Below, one piece after another: positions 40,901-55,900 of a DNA stretch of 64,000 bases (position 1 is the first letter of the stretch; each line of letters opens with the position of its first letter). A program made the position numbers and the translations under genes. The DNA is from Rallus limicola (Eukaryota > Chordata > Aves > Gruiformes > Rallidae): NCBI GenBank assembly GCA_022605955.1, contig JAKCOZ010000020.1, positions 8,545,001-8,609,000 on the forward strand, in the 5' to 3' direction. The notes below the pieces were generated by a model that saw only the letters and a list, made by a program, of their open reading frames with translations, was not told the origin of the DNA and did no database searches.

Positions 40901-43900
40901 AACACCATTGTTACAAACAACAACGCTTTGAACCCAAAGTTACCATAAAGCCTTTTGGCTGAATGATTAAAATGGATGGTTCATGTAAAGCTTCCCTTAC
41001 CCCAGAGTCCCAGAAGACTTGCATCTGACCTTGGAGACTAAGTACAGTATATGAAATACTAACACTTGCTCTCTTGACAGTTTCTCTGATCCAAAGTTAT
41101 TTTTATTTACTTCACAGTGGTAACTGAATACATTTTCTTTTAAAGGGAACAGGACAATTGTATTATTTCAAAGACAAGTTGTTTTTGAAATGTGATTTGT
41201 ATCTAAAAAAAAAATCAAACACTAAATAACATCGTGTTCCCCTTGCACACACAACACACCCTGGAGTGTCTGCTTTGTAAGCTACGTATCAAACACAATC
41301 TGTTTGGCAGTACAGGTACCCCTTTTCTCATAAGCAGCTTGCCAGTGTCTGCAAGCCCCCAGAACGCACTCCAGGCCCTGCATCACCACTGCAGTATCTC
41401 AAAATGGGCCTTCGTTCAAAATCCTGGCTCACGTAAGTGAATAGGAAACTAATTCACACCAAAGGTCTGCCAGCTCTGCGGGTTTCACAGTGTGACATTG
41501 CCAGCTGTGCAAGGCTACTGCACCCGCGGTAGCTGAGGCATGCCTGAGACTGAGCTAGGGGTGAATACTCTCCTGCCTGGAGAAATTCTGTGCCTGTAGT
41601 AGTCTTACTCTTGTAGTTTACTCTTATCTCAACCACTATGTTTTTTTATGACAAAAGACAGATTAGGCTTATCAGGCCGGCAGTCTCACTGACTGTGGAT
41701 CAATATGCCAGGAGAGCAGCAATGCAAATGCTCCTCCAATCTTGCCTGCTGCCTCTAGGGAAGCTTCTTCCTGAAGCTTTCAGGTTGGACACAGCCTCTA
41801 GCAGCTGATACCAAAAGGACACTGGGCACAGAGATGATGTGCATCGCACTGGGGACTCCTTAAACAGACGGCAATTTGGCCCATGCATACAAGATCAATA
41901 CCAAGCGTGTCATCGATCATGTTATGTTTCCCTGGGAGGGAAAACCTGAATTTCCAGATGCTGTCTGCTACATAACTGGAATATTTGAACAACAGTGGAC
42001 AAGGTCAAATGTCCATGCTTATAGACCTCAGTGCTGCTGCTACTGTTGACCATGGGTGCTTCTGACATGCCTGTTCCTTTCTCTGCCAGAATCTAGAATG
42101 ACACAAATTACTTGTTTTCTTTCTCCTCTCTGAAAGGACCCAGATGGTAGTGCTTGGTGACCGAACACATGCCCTGAGGGGTCTCTATGTATGTGTGTGG
42201 CACCAAACAGCCCTATTCTGTCATCCCTCCTTTTCAGCCACAGATAGCAATGGGAAGGACTGCACGCTCCATACCAGGATTGAGAACTTTGCTCAGCCCC
42301 TCTGCTTGTCTGATGTCTCGTATGTCTGGCTTCTGGCGTTTAGGCCGGTTACACCACTAGAAAATAAAGCAGCTCAGGGAGGTGTCAGAGCTACCAGCAA
42401 AAGCCAAGAACATGTGGGGATGCCACAATAATCCAAGTCCTTAGCTCTGCCAAAGATCATTCCTCATTTGAAGCTCTGGAAAGACACAGTAATGAGGTGA
42501 CACTACAGAAAGCCTCATTTGATACAAGCTGGTGTGAAAATAGTTCCCTCTTCTTAATAGAGAATACCTTTAAATGGAGCAATCTCCAAGGCTGTAAATG
42601 CACTCATGCTCTGCCTTGGTAGGCCTTGACTACATTGCTGTTTGGAGCATGCTGCAAGACTTGGCTGTTTAGCCAAGTTTTCCCAAAGGAACAAAAGGAA
42701 GAGAGAGGTGGCTGGCAAAGCTACCAGCAAGGAGAACTATTACTTTTTGCACTATACAAGCAATGTGGTTGTATGAGTGTACACTCATGTATACATGCCA
42801 GAACATGGGTGTTTTCAGGGACTTGTCCTTACACTGAAAAAAACAAAGCCAGGTAAAGGCATTTTCCTTACAAAACCCAGATACAGGTCAGTAAGGGATG
42901 CTACTGCTTTTCTGATCATAGCTGCTATGTGACGCAGCTGAACAGACCTGAGATCCAAGACAGACTTTTTTCCCCTGCTGCTACTAGTGCAGATGCCTAA
43001 TTGTCCAGCCCAATCATCAGGAAGTTTGAGCTTACTGTACAGAATGTGTTTATTAAAGAGAGAGATACTAACTCCCTGAAGGAAAGCCCCAAAAAGAAAG
43101 ACCAAACCAAAAAACCCACACCACAGCTTTGCCCAGTAATAAAAGACAATATGCTGCTGTTAGTGTCTTATCAAGTCCAAGAGCCTCATAATGCAAAAAT
43201 GTCTCAGAACTGCAGTCATCACTGAAAATCAACAGCACTGTTGAGGGACTCTTTCCTGTGACTTGGGGCTGCCTGGACCTAACCATTTTCTTCCTTCTGG
43301 TCTTTTGTGTGTGTTTAATTAAGGATCATGTGATCAAAATTGTCTTTTTTTCCAGCCTCAAGCCCCTGTAAAACTCAAGTTTTGCAGTTCCAGATGCCAA
43401 TCAGCTGCTTTGACTGCAGGAAGCTAACGAGTTTTCAGCTTCCTCTCATCTCAGATGTAGAAACCTGTCTGCAGAGAGCGGCTCACTGCTAAAGGAATCA
43501 TGCATTAGTCCTTGGCTCCAGATGCCACTTAAATAAATTTATTTTAATAAAAAGATTCTGACATTACTCAGAACTGTTTATATATTGAACAGCTTATAAA
43601 CTTACTGTCAGAAAACCCCAGTGAGCATGGGAGCATGGAGAAGGGGAAGAGGACAGCTGCAAGGCAAAATAAAAAAGCCTACGTGGCAATACTTATTTAG
43701 TTGAAATATCCACACACCCTCAGACATTAACTACCAAGTTAACACAAAAAAGGTGGAAAAAGCACAGAACACACTTTCTCTGAAGACTTTTAAAGTTCCT
43801 TCTTTGCTACTGCCAAGAGAGATTGTATGAAACACTCTGGATGGTGAGGCTGTGTGTGGTTCTCACTAGCGCTGCCCCACTATGCCGCTTGCCTGGGACA

Positions 43901-46900
43901 TAGTAGGCCTGTAAATGAAAGCTCACAGGAAGCTGTGGAGTAGTGCTACACAGTGTGAAGCTGTACAGACCCGCATCTGGTAGGAACCAGCTGTTGGACA
44001 GGAGAGTGCTGCGCACACCCACCTGTGACGTGGTACTGTGCAGCCAGCAGCTAAGGAAAGGCAGCAGCCAGCTGGTTTGGCAGCCGGACTGGTGTTGGGG
44101 TTGCGGGAATTGCAGCAAGGGGCCATTTCTTTGCCTGGATGCAGCAGCCACACTCCTCCAGACTTCCATGGATGCTATTTCTCTCCATGAGGCCTATGGT
44201 GAGTCTAGGTGTGGGGAGACCCGCAGCACCTTGTGCTACCAGCCCCCCCTCTGCCTTTGCGCACTGGGGTGTTGGCACTGAATCTTAACAGCAAGGCAAA
44301 AGCAAATCCTCTATCACTCGGGAATTTACAGAAACAGGATTGCTTTGTCAGGTATGGGACTATGGGGGTTTCCACTGACTGAGCTTCAAAACACTATCCT
44401 GCTGCCGAGAGACTTTCTGCTCTGGTTTGAAAGCCTGAGCTGCTGACAAGCGTCTGGGTGGATCAGCGATGGGCGCTGCTTAGATCTGCGACAGACAAGG
44501 ATCGACAGACAGTATTTCCACTCGGGCTGGCACCTGTCAGGTTCTCCCCTTTGCAGCCTGTCTGAGTTTTATCTTCAGTGCCAAGGGAAAAACAACTTCA
44601 AGGGAAAAAAACCACCCCAAAAACCTTTCAGAGCTCACACACACTGAACTATGCCTGAAAGCCAATTTGAAAGCTGCTTTCTGGGTTACTCATGCTTCAC
44701 CAAGTCTACTTATACTTCTACTTCTCATCGTGATTTTATATAAAGTCTCATAAATGGTCATAAGCCGTTAAACAGGTATTTGGTTATTCATATCAATTCA
44801 GGTGCTCGTTAGAGGCCTGTCTGCTTAAGGCAGTGAAGGGCAGCCGAACTCCACAGCTTCAATTCATCGAGTAAGAAGGAAGAATAAATCTTGTCTATTC
44901 TCTGGTGTATCTACCCTCACAGAAACATCAAACACTTCAAAATACTTCCCAGTAGGAAGGAAATGTTTGCATATAAACTAATCTTTTTTGGGGGAAAGAT
45001 TATAAGAATCCAAGCTGAGGAGGAGCTAGCAGGTCCAGTCTCAACCTAGAGAAATGAAAGGTCAGTGGTTCCTAATCACCAGGACTGACAGCAGGAGCCT
45101 GTTCAGTTCATTACAGGTTATCTTGCCTTTATAAGCATTTCATAAGCAAGTGCCATATGGAAGGAATCGCTCATGTTATTAAATAATTTATTATACACCA
45201 GCCCAAACACTTCCTCCAATCCCATTTGAGTCCTGAAATTACTAATTAGTTCCTGCCACAGCTTCCACAGTCAAAAGTGTGTTTCAATTCCTCTCTCCAT
45301 TTCATGAAAGCTGCCACACAGACCCAAAGGCAGCCCAGTGCCTCTAATCTGTCTCAATTACAGTCACTGTGCTGCTGTCAGGCAATTCAAGTATCTCCCA
45401 AGCACCCAAGAAAAAGAATTTGATGTTTTCAGTGTCAAATAAATGTCAGGCCCGAGTGGAAGCCGCATAAACAGAAGGTTTTCTTCAACTTTCCTAACAA
45501 AAAATGGACCTTGAAGCCCAGGTTTTCAAGGTAGTATTTGGGTACTTAATTCTTACGGATTTCAGCATAAGATAAAAACCTTATTGCTTTCAAAAACAGA
45601 GCCTTTCCATTTATCTTCCATGCACCATATTCAAGCAGGAGCTACAGATGGCAAGAGGCAAGAGAGGATGCTGCTGGTCGTTCCTCTCTGGAACTGGGAT
45701 GCACTGGGACGTATCACGTTGAAGCTGTACTCTCAACCATTCTCTGCAGCTTTTTTCTGTTGTACAGGTCTGCTGTTTGCTGCATCGCCTGAGTATCTAA
45801 TGATCAGGGGCAGATCTGACACAAAACCAGCCTTGCCCACTGAATCCCCTCTTTCCTGCAAACGTGGATCTGGCAATAACCAAACTCAGAGCAAAATGTG
45901 AGGTAAGACAACACATTCTGGAGAGAAGCAGCTCTCTGAAGCCTTAGCTGTCCAAACGTGCAATTATTTTGCAACCACAAATAAATCAACTTGCAAGTTT
46001 TAAAAAGAAAAAAAAAACAAAAAAGAAAAAGAAAGATTGGGGTCCCTGTAGGTAATGAGATACTTACTTGGAATAAATAGAGGAAACACAGGGACATTTT
46101 TCAAGAGGCAACAGGGCAACATTACACAATATGCAGCTGTAGCCTTGTCCCATCTTTACCATCCTACAGGCACAGCTCACATTCACACGCCACCAGAAAG
46201 TCATATGAGAAATTTCTGAACAAAGCCACAGCAGACACCACCTCAAAGCCCCTCTGACAGCTTCTTTGAAACCACTTCATGCCATTAGAAGAGTGAAATG
46301 TTCCCTAACCCAACAGCCACTTTGTTTAAGACAGTTTTCAATTTCAATGCAGCTTTCTTATGGTAATAGTATGCAATTAAAAATTGAGCTTAAAACTACC
46401 CATGTAAAAGATTCTAAGCAGAAGCTGACATTTACTGTGGAGGTTGTTCATGCCTATAGAAAACTCTGAAAAGGTCAGTATGAGTGTAAATAAGGTGAGA
46501 CACTTCCTCAAGAGCATTGAAATTTCCATCGTGTTACAACCTATACCCATTTCTAATCATTCTTACATGCAAGGCGGTGTTATTAATGCCCTGATGGCTT
46601 CTCATGGGCTGTCTGAGTCTGTAGCTGGATCTACAAATGGGCCTCCAGACTGCAGTGAAGAGTGTGGCACCAAATTTTAAGTGTTTTGGGGAAGCTGGGA
46701 TCAAGATACAGAGAAAACTGACAATGTGATTTAATTGCAACAGGTTTAACCTCAGCACTGCTTTCAGCAAGCAGATACACAGGATTCTGAGGGGACCTGC
46801 TTGTTAGGATTTAAGTATTAAGCAAAATCTCGCAGAACTGCCCAAATCTAAGTCAGACGTGTCTTTACCAAGTCTTAAGTTTTAGACACTACCACTAACC

Positions 46901-49900
46901 TGAAGGGAAGTTCTCTCTGGGAAGCAGTACTCATGTAATTGAATAAATGGGATTAGGTCTCATACCCCTAGCACCCACACTCCTCAAGAATCCCGAGCAT
47001 GCTGCCATGCAACTAACACCTCAGTCATCCTTGACATTTCTCATCTCTCTTTTTCAACATCTCTAAGTTCCTTTTGTGCTCTGCAGCAACCACTAACATG
47101 TTTTATGACTCAATGCACAAAGTATCCCCAAAAGGGAGTGGGAAACGTGTATTTCCAAGGAACGCAGACTTCCAGTTTCCTAAGTGCTTTAAGGTCACTG
47201 AGGACACTCCAGTTCAGGCAGACCCTTTCTCTTGATTTTTTTTCTTGTCCCCTCACACCCTGAGGCTTTGGAGATGCTTTTCTTGCTTACAGTTTTTAAG
47301 CTCACAGCAGAACAAGATGCAATTTATAAGCTCAATCACCACAACAGATTTGCTGGTTGCAATTTTAGAGATCTCAAAGCAAAACACTCAGCCTAAGCAT
47401 TCTTTCTGGTTCAGTATGAAAGGGACAAGAAGAACTGATGTTTGAAAATTAATGTGAAGTGCTACCTGGCTTGTTAGTATGCGCCAGCAAGACAATGCTT
47501 TAGAAATCTGGCACCTCATCTCTGTGCCCAGCTCTGCCACTGATGTGCCATGTAACTGCCACAACTGTCTTCAGCAGCCTGTGTCATTTTCATCCATCCT
47601 GTCAACCCATTTCTGTCTTGCCTATCTAGACTTGGCCTGTTCAAGCAGACTGTCACTGAGTCAAGCACGTCCATTCTACTGAGGTTACTGGTAAAAAGAG
47701 AACACAAAGATGCCTTAAGTGTCTCCTAGGAAAGCAACACCGCATTCAGCAAAGCAAGGATATGGCAAGGCATCCAAACCATGACTGAACTGGACACAGA
47801 GGAAGGATTGCTCTTCGCACATCCTCCTTACAGATAAGCCTGAACTACAGTCTGTTCTTAAAAAGACAAATAACATCTTATGCTATCACCAACTCCCAGT
47901 TTTCCTGGTGACCAGGACACGGAATACTCAGGTCTGAAACAAGCAGTCTGAGAGGTCGAAATAAAACCGCTCTTTCTCCTGCCCACTGATCAGCATTCAC
48001 ACTGATCACCTGAAAATGCCTGGGTCAGCAATCAAGCTCTCAGTGGGTTCAGAGCAATGAACAGTTGGACTGACGTTGCTTTTTATGAAGAGGTAAGATT
48101 CATGGCCCCCCCCCCTCCTCCCCCTCCAGCCGACAGGTAACTTTAAGTGTCTGCTTTACAATGTAAAATGCCTGCCTCTTGGTTCAAGGTCATTTTTCTT
48201 CAATCCACAGTTAGAGGTGTATGGCACATTAAGTCGTATCATTCCCCTGTCATGCTGGAGAAGGGGGGAGCTTTTAAGCCTGTGCAGAGCACTCAGGGTT
48301 ATAGAAATAAATACTGCTTTATATAGCAGCTTTCACATTCAAGATATCTCAAAGTGGTTTACAAAGTAATGAGTCAGATAATAGGACTGCAGCAGCTGTG
48401 TAGGTAAATGCACTAGAAATTAATGCTGAGAAAACAGAAGTCTTAATTTTTTTGCTTCTCTCTTTGCCTTTCTGCAAAACACAACTACGCTTCAGCCTGA
48501 CTAATGAGCATCAGTGACTGCTGCAATTTAGAATGCACAGGTTATTTGACATTCCAGTTTATTTTCATTTTCAGATTAACTCCATGATTAAAGCTCTCCA
48601 TTAACTCTAATAAATATTGTTCAAGCAAAAGTAGAAAAAATTGCTAGACACCTTACTGCATGTACCTCTCCTGTCTTGGCTGCAGTCTAAGGAAAGCCTC
48701 CTTGCTCAATGTCTAATACCTCAATTTGCAATTAGTTCAGAATCACACAACTATTTCATTTTGATTCCCTTTTCTCTCCCCCATCATTAGGTGTTACAAG
48801 CACATTCTCAAAGACTGATTGACCTAGTGTTGTGAGAGCTCCACGGTCCCTGTGCTGACACCAGAGTAAGTACATATTATAAGTGAAAATATATTTGCCT
48901 TTTTAAAGAGCTGTACCTTGGGGAATAATAATACCACCAAATCAGCATCATCATGCAACCTAAGATCCAACAATTAAGAAATTAAGGTGCATTTTGCATA
49001 TATTCTCCCTTCCTAGGTTCCATGGGCAAATGGGTTCTCCTTCTTCCCATCCAAGTCTCCCAGCTAGCTGTCATGGAGTGAGTTGTTTTTGAAAACCCTT
49101 GTCCCTAAAAAAAAACCCAACCCAAAAAAGTGCTTTCTTTTGCAAACAGACATTTTTTGGCTGACTTCATTGTCAGTTAACAAGAGACTCACTCAGAACA
49201 ACTAGGTTGAAAGAGAGTGTGGTAGGTCACTTGGGCCAGCTCCCTGCTCAAAGCAAGCACAATGCTGAATTTAGACCAAGTTATTTATGGCTTTGCCATT
49301 AGGTTCTGAAACCCTTCAATGACAGAGAACCTTTCAAAGTCTGAGGAACCGGCTCCAATGCTTAATTATGGGGCATTAGCCTGCATTTTTTGGGACAAAA
49401 TGATACCAGATGGGACAGCCAGAGTGTCCCAGACAGATGCTTTAACATTTGAGAGATGTCTAGCATTGAGTTTTGAAAGCACCTGAGTCACATCGGCCCC
49501 TGAGAAAGCTATCCTCATTCCTATTACCCCTAAAGGCACAGCCTTCACAGCACTCACCTGCAGCTCTAACTACTTCCTTTACTTATGGCAAACCCTATTT
49601 CTGGAAAGCTGGCAAGGGATTTAAATAACGTTACACCATTTTTCTGCCTCAGCTCTTCTGAAACTTTCTCCTGTTCTCCTAACTTGTCAAGGAGCTTTGT
49701 CAGCAGAACTTTGCTGCGGTACTTTTGACGGACACTAGAGACAACTGTAACTTTGTGCAACAAGGTTTTTGTAATTGATTTTGACGGGAAATTTCATCTC
49801 TAAGTTCCGACAGAAGCAGAGATTCTCTTCGTTGCACTTCATGCCCACTGGCTGGGCAATCAGGACAGCTTGCTGATTCGCACCCCTCCTTGAAGTATCA

Positions 49901-52900
49901 CCTCTCATCTCATTTTTTACATTAATGTTAAAAAGGGCATGGGGGGAAGTTTCTGAGCTTTCATTGTTGTTTCTTCACTGAAATTGAGGAAGAGGCATGG
50001 CAGAAATCTGACATGATGCAACAGGGATGGATGGATGGAAGGACAGATAGAGTGAGTTTTTCACTGCAGTGACTAAGTCCCAAGACTGAGGCAGTTACAG
50101 TTCCATGGGATAAGCACGTCCCCACCACCTCCTGCTTTATTCCTGGCAGTCTTTCTTGGCACATTCTCATTTTATAAATAGTCCTTGAGCAGCATCTGCA
50201 TAATGAGCTATACTGAGTAATAACAGGCATTCTATTTCAGAGTAACAATTAGAATTGCTTGTAGAATAGAAATGCTAAATGAGACATGCAAAAACATATA
50301 CACAAACTGAAGGGCGGGGAAGGAACAGCATTCACCATTCTAGGCGGAGGCAAACAGTAGAGAGAAGGCTGTCAAAAGAGAAATATAACTGGCAACTATA
50401 TAACTTGCTTTCCAACATTAACTCTTTTATCATCAGAAATGTAAGCCTAGTATAAAGGACACAAAAATCCAATCAGTGGTTGAAGGGTTAAGGTCCTGTG
50501 GTGCTGGAGAGCACACATTGCTATAAGTAAATATTGTAGCTGGGCTGTACAATACTTGCCAATAGCTTGAGTTCTGTATTGGTTTCTGCATAGACCTATC
50601 TATACAGCTCATCATAAGTAATACAGTTAAACTTCTCCACAAAAATCAACACTAAGTGCAATATGCATAGCACAAGAATACAAAGAAATTCATCGTATTA
50701 TCTATTTTCGAATTACTCTCTACAACACACACTCCTCAGCCCATTCACTCAGTATCCTGTTGGGACAAGCCCCTACCATCCACATTTAACAGAAATTAAT
50801 TAAAATTTTTTTTTTTCTTTCACTGTGGTGCTAGCAATACTTGTGATACACAGTGCTTTGGCAGAATTTTTGCTGGTTTTACAAACGTATCATGTACACT
50901 CCATCTGCACTGGTTATCAGAGCAGCAGTGAAAATACCAGTAATTACTCGAGTGAAGGCAGTGGAAGTCGCAGACATTTCATGAACTGAGCTCACTGTAG
51001 CCCTGGCATCTGAATGCAATTAACTTGCCTAAGGCCACTCAGCAAGTCAGTAGCAATGCTGGAACGTGAAATGAGCCTTGCTTACTTCCAGCTCTGTCTT
51101 TTGCTGAAGCTTCAGATCACTCCATCTCCTTAGTAGCTGCTGTAATTACCACGTGCTTGAGTGGAGTTCCTGCTGTTTAGTTTTGCATAGGCCACTTTAT
51201 TATTCAAGTATATATAGGCTGTTTTAGTTTAAAATGTTACAACTACATGCCTAAGTCTCATTTTCTGTGCATTTATAACTTTGCTGCAAATTCACATCAA
51301 GCTGGAAAGGGAATTTACCACCTGGGATTCTTCTCTTTTGAAGATATTTCTAGTTATAACAACAGATCAATATTCTTGGGTGTCAGCCTCAGGCAAGGAG
51401 GAGCTGGAAGCTGACTACTGGAATTATTTGATAGTCCCAGGTGAAAGGACCTAAAGATGGAAAGGAAAATCTTGTCTCAAACTGCTTTTTCCCCTCCACA
51501 CACTGAGGAAGGATGAACATTCAAGAACCAAGAAAAGGATAAAGAGGAGGAATAGTTGTGGATGTTATTTGCTATTCCCAGGGCAACCAAAGTACCTTAG
51601 AGGTGAATGAGATTTTTCTCATTCAGAAGGGTTTGAAACAATTCAGAACAAAAGCTTTCTTCCTAACTCATCCTGCATGTGATCTCCAGCTGTTATGACA
51701 GAGGTAGAAGACAAAGGGAAAAAGAGGAGCTCTACAGGCAAACAATTGGAGCACAGCCAAGAAGTGATAGACAAGAACCACCTTATGACTTTATGAAGAG
51801 CATCATATTCTCAACCCTGCATCAATATAGAGCTGAAGGAAATCCTCAAATCCTGACAATCACTCTTCCTGCCTCCCTGTCCCAGCAGTTGTTTCCTGCT
51901 GCTCCCTCAGCTTAAACCTCAAAGCTACATAACCTAAATTTGAAAGAGACTTACTTTCACATTAGGAAGTGTCCATGTTGGGGGTAGGGAGGTGTTAGTG
52001 ACATGTAGCTACCACAGTTGAAACTTCTCCAGTTTACACTAGTTATATATCCTGCATGTAGTGCAACTCTTCACTTCCCAACTCAAATCTTCCTGACACA
52101 CAAGTCAATCTCAACCAGGCAATTTACAGGACAGCCTGGTCACACAAACCTTGTGCTTCCCCTCACTACAGCTGCAGGAGCTCTGCTGTTCTGTGGATGC
52201 CATTTCACCTCTCCTAGAAATCTAGCCTGTCTCATCTGTAAATACAGTTTTTGCTTGGATGTCCCTGTGGATTATGCAAGGACAGCACAAGGCAGAGCTG
52301 CAATGTTGAGGCACTCCCAGAACTGAGAGTAACAATCTGATAAACACAGTACCACTTCGCAAACCCAAAGCTATTCTTCACATTCCTGGGCAGACACAGA
52401 ACACCAGAGTAAGAGCTGGTCCTGTAATGGTCTCAAATTCCTCTCACGTGATTTGGTGGAATAACTGAACCCTATACAGCAACACTGTGAGTCTCAGCAG
52501 CACCACTGCCCACAGTTCCTGGGTGGGGCTTCAGTCATATCGTTAACAGAAAAGTATCTAGTTTCCCACTGTCTCCAAAGAAAGAATGCTGCAGGAAAGA
52601 TTTGCTGTAAAAAGAATTAGGAGCAGGATTCAGAAAGGTCACACACACTTGAGAAAAGCAACGGTGAACTGTGAGAGTCCCTGCTGATATTTGAATATTC
52701 TTGAAAAAATAGTTAGTTTGAATTTACAGCATTAAATGTCTACATGAATGGAAGTGACCATACCCATCAACAATGACAGAAGAACTACAGACAAGTCTTC
52801 CTCCTAAAGACAATGCTGGTCCTAAGACAACAGACATACATCAGCAGATAACACATGTATTTTGTGGCTGACAAACACTGACATAGTTCGCTAACTACAT

Positions 52901-55900
52901 AACTACAAACATCGCTCAGGTTACCTGTATGTCAAGAGAGAGCTAAAAGGGTGTATGGTGTGGATTTGCTCCATTCTAGTACCTGAAGAAAATCACATTT
53001 AGCCTAGAAATAGTGACATAAAACAAGCAGACTATAAGAGAACCTTGGACACTTAGTGATGTTCAGTGATGTAACTTACCTCTCTCTACAAAGGTTGCTG
53101 ACTCCCACACAACAGAGCACTTTGCTTTATTAAATCCAGATTCTAACAGTATAATGCAATAGAAAAGCATAATTGTGCCCTTTACCTGTCTGCCAAAGTC
53201 CTGCTGCTGCAGCATGCACCAAGATAAAAGCCCAAAAGATTGTGTCTAGCTGCTGCTGTTTAATGCATTGCACAGCAATCTCTCACAATGGGCACCCGTG
53301 GGTAGGACACACTGTCTGGGGAAAATCTGGTACTGGAACTGCTCAGCTAGCTCAATGCCTCCCAACCAAGGGGGGACCAAGACAGAAGGTAAGGAAAAAC
53401 ACCACCTCATGAGTTCGCAGAGAACTTGTGGTGTTTGTAAGCTCTATAAAAAAAAAACCAACCCAAAACCTGTCTAAAAAGCAACACAGGATCCTACTGG
53501 AACAACTTTCTGGTTTAAGGAACTTTTATCAAGTCAGCTATTAGTTACAAAATTTTACACTCCATTTAAAATCCATGCTAAGTGAGCAGCCATTAAAGCT
53601 CTCCATATCTGACTCATGCACACATCGTTACATCACAGGTGCCACAGTGTGTCAACACAGGCTACAACTCAAAGGTTTAGGACAGTCTTCTTGAAATGAA
53701 AATAATCACTGTTCTAAAATGTTTGGTATTAGTTCAAGCTGCTTGAGTTGTCACGTTAAGAAGCAGCAGCAGCTATTTCAGACTCCATCCCTTCACTGGA
53801 AGGCAACAGGTTAGAAAACAAGGCAAAGATCTAATAGCACCCCTAAACCTCAAAATTCATGTTCCAGCTATGTCTCCCCATATCACTTTTCAAACCCTTC
53901 AGTTTCAGTCCTGAACATACAGTTTACATTCTATATAAATCAAATTTAGCAGATCCCTGAAGATCACAAATAAAAGCTTCTACCTGTAGCACACAGCTCA
54001 GCAGGCCAGAAAACAATCCACTGCTGTGTTCCAAGGCAGCTTTGAACAAAGAAATGGCTCAAGAGAAGAACTGAAGAAGGCTATGTCAATAAAAGCAAAC
54101 TATTCCAAAACAATTAGCTATGACAATCAAAGCAAACTATTCCAGAATAATTAGCAGTTAGCTACAGGAAGAGTTTGTACACAAGAAAGGAAAAATTCAC
54201 AGAAGGCTGCTCCAAATTCCTTACAGCTACTGGGAAAAAGAATGAGAATTTACAGGTACTGGGCTAGAGGAAGTGTGGTAAGGTCAAGCTCCATGTGGGA
54301 ACTTTCCTATTCAAGGTAATAAATTTTCTGACTCAAAGCACTGGAAGACAGATGAGAAATCTTCCACTGCTTTGTAAATTATGAAAAACACACGGGACTA
54401 AAATGAACACTCTACTTAGTAAAGCAACAGAAATAAGAGATACTTAATAATTCTGATAGGAATTCTCAACAACATGCATGGAATACTTAAAGGATGTTAA
54501 TACAAGAAGTTGCTACTTGCTCTCACAGAGGAGACCTTGCCAGTCCCTGTATTTCCACTAAGCAGGCACAGGAGGGGTGTGGATGGTACCATTAATCAAT
54601 CAGTTCTACTCATTTATTCACAATACGACAATCAAAATTAATGATTGAAGGGAGCTGGAAAGGGCAGGTGAGTGCTTGAGTCAACTTGTAAAGATTTTAA
54701 GAAAGCAAATTAAAATGGCAGTGAAACGAGAACAGCAGCTAATCTTAATTACAAACCTAAAGTCAGTGAAGTTTCTCTCTCCCCACACTACATGTTGCCT
54801 TTAGCTGAAGACAAATTGCCAGCATTTTTGTAATCTACTAAGTTAAAGTCATTACCCTGACAGTGCCAGGAAGTCTCATTTCCTGGAGCAGTAACACAAA
54901 GATTTATAAGTGAATTTAAACACTCACCTTCTGGAATAGAAAATCTATCATCAGCATTGGGCTATGTGGAAAGTGACTGAGCCTTTCAGATATTGAAGAA
55001 AGAAGAAATCCACCTGCTGACAAGCTCACCCAACATCTCAGTCCCTGCCTACACAGGCTGCTGACCAGAGGAAATCTACATACTAAAATGAGCTTTCAAA
55101 TAAATCCAGCTTTCTGCTTGACTCCCTGCTAAAACTTATGCTCCCATTAAAGTGGAAGTACACTTCAATAATCAAAAAAGATAAATTAATAACCATTTTA
55201 ATAATGGATTGAAAGAGGAGATTCAGTTAGCTCATCCACCAGGCCGAAGTAAACCTGCACATCTCCTTATCGCTGAAAACTTTCCACTGCCTAATGAGAG
55301 AAACTGAAAACATGGCTGAACACCCACAGCACCTTAGAGCATCTACTTTTTATGCCATCAGATATATATGTGATATATATGTGCGTGTAAACAAGAAGCT
55401 GCAAGATTTGCTTAAGCCAGAGAGCACAGAGTTTTGGATTTAATTAGGCACAACCTGCCCATCCCACAAAAAAAGCTGGTTTCCTCTTCTGGGCTTTCCC
55501 TCTCCATGTTCCAGCACTGATGAACAGAGGCAGACAATCCAACACCTTCACATCAGGAGGATTAAATGTTACAACCTTTATAACATCTTCAGAGGGCTGA
55601 CACGTATCAGTGCTGATTCTTTTCAGAAAGCCGTATCGCAGGCTGCCATCTGAGACACCGCTTTCTGCTGTGCAGGTATGATTAATCCTGATCTCCTCAC
55701 ATCCCACAACCCCCCTCCAAATGCACGAGCCCCCTGACACTGCTCTTCTCAGAAATAAGGACTCTCTGAACAAAGCCAAGGGACTGTACTATCCTATGGA
55801 TTTAGTGTGCACACTGGAGGCATCAGCGGTTGCACTGCAGTAGTGTGGAAGGGAACACGCTGCTGAGGAGACAGCCAACACCACTATCAGTGACCTACTT

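Noticed and set aside
43807..44281. Opposed frames of 112-120 codons on both strands
   Set aside because: They mirror each other on opposite strands with no domain or splice context, and are best read as chance.
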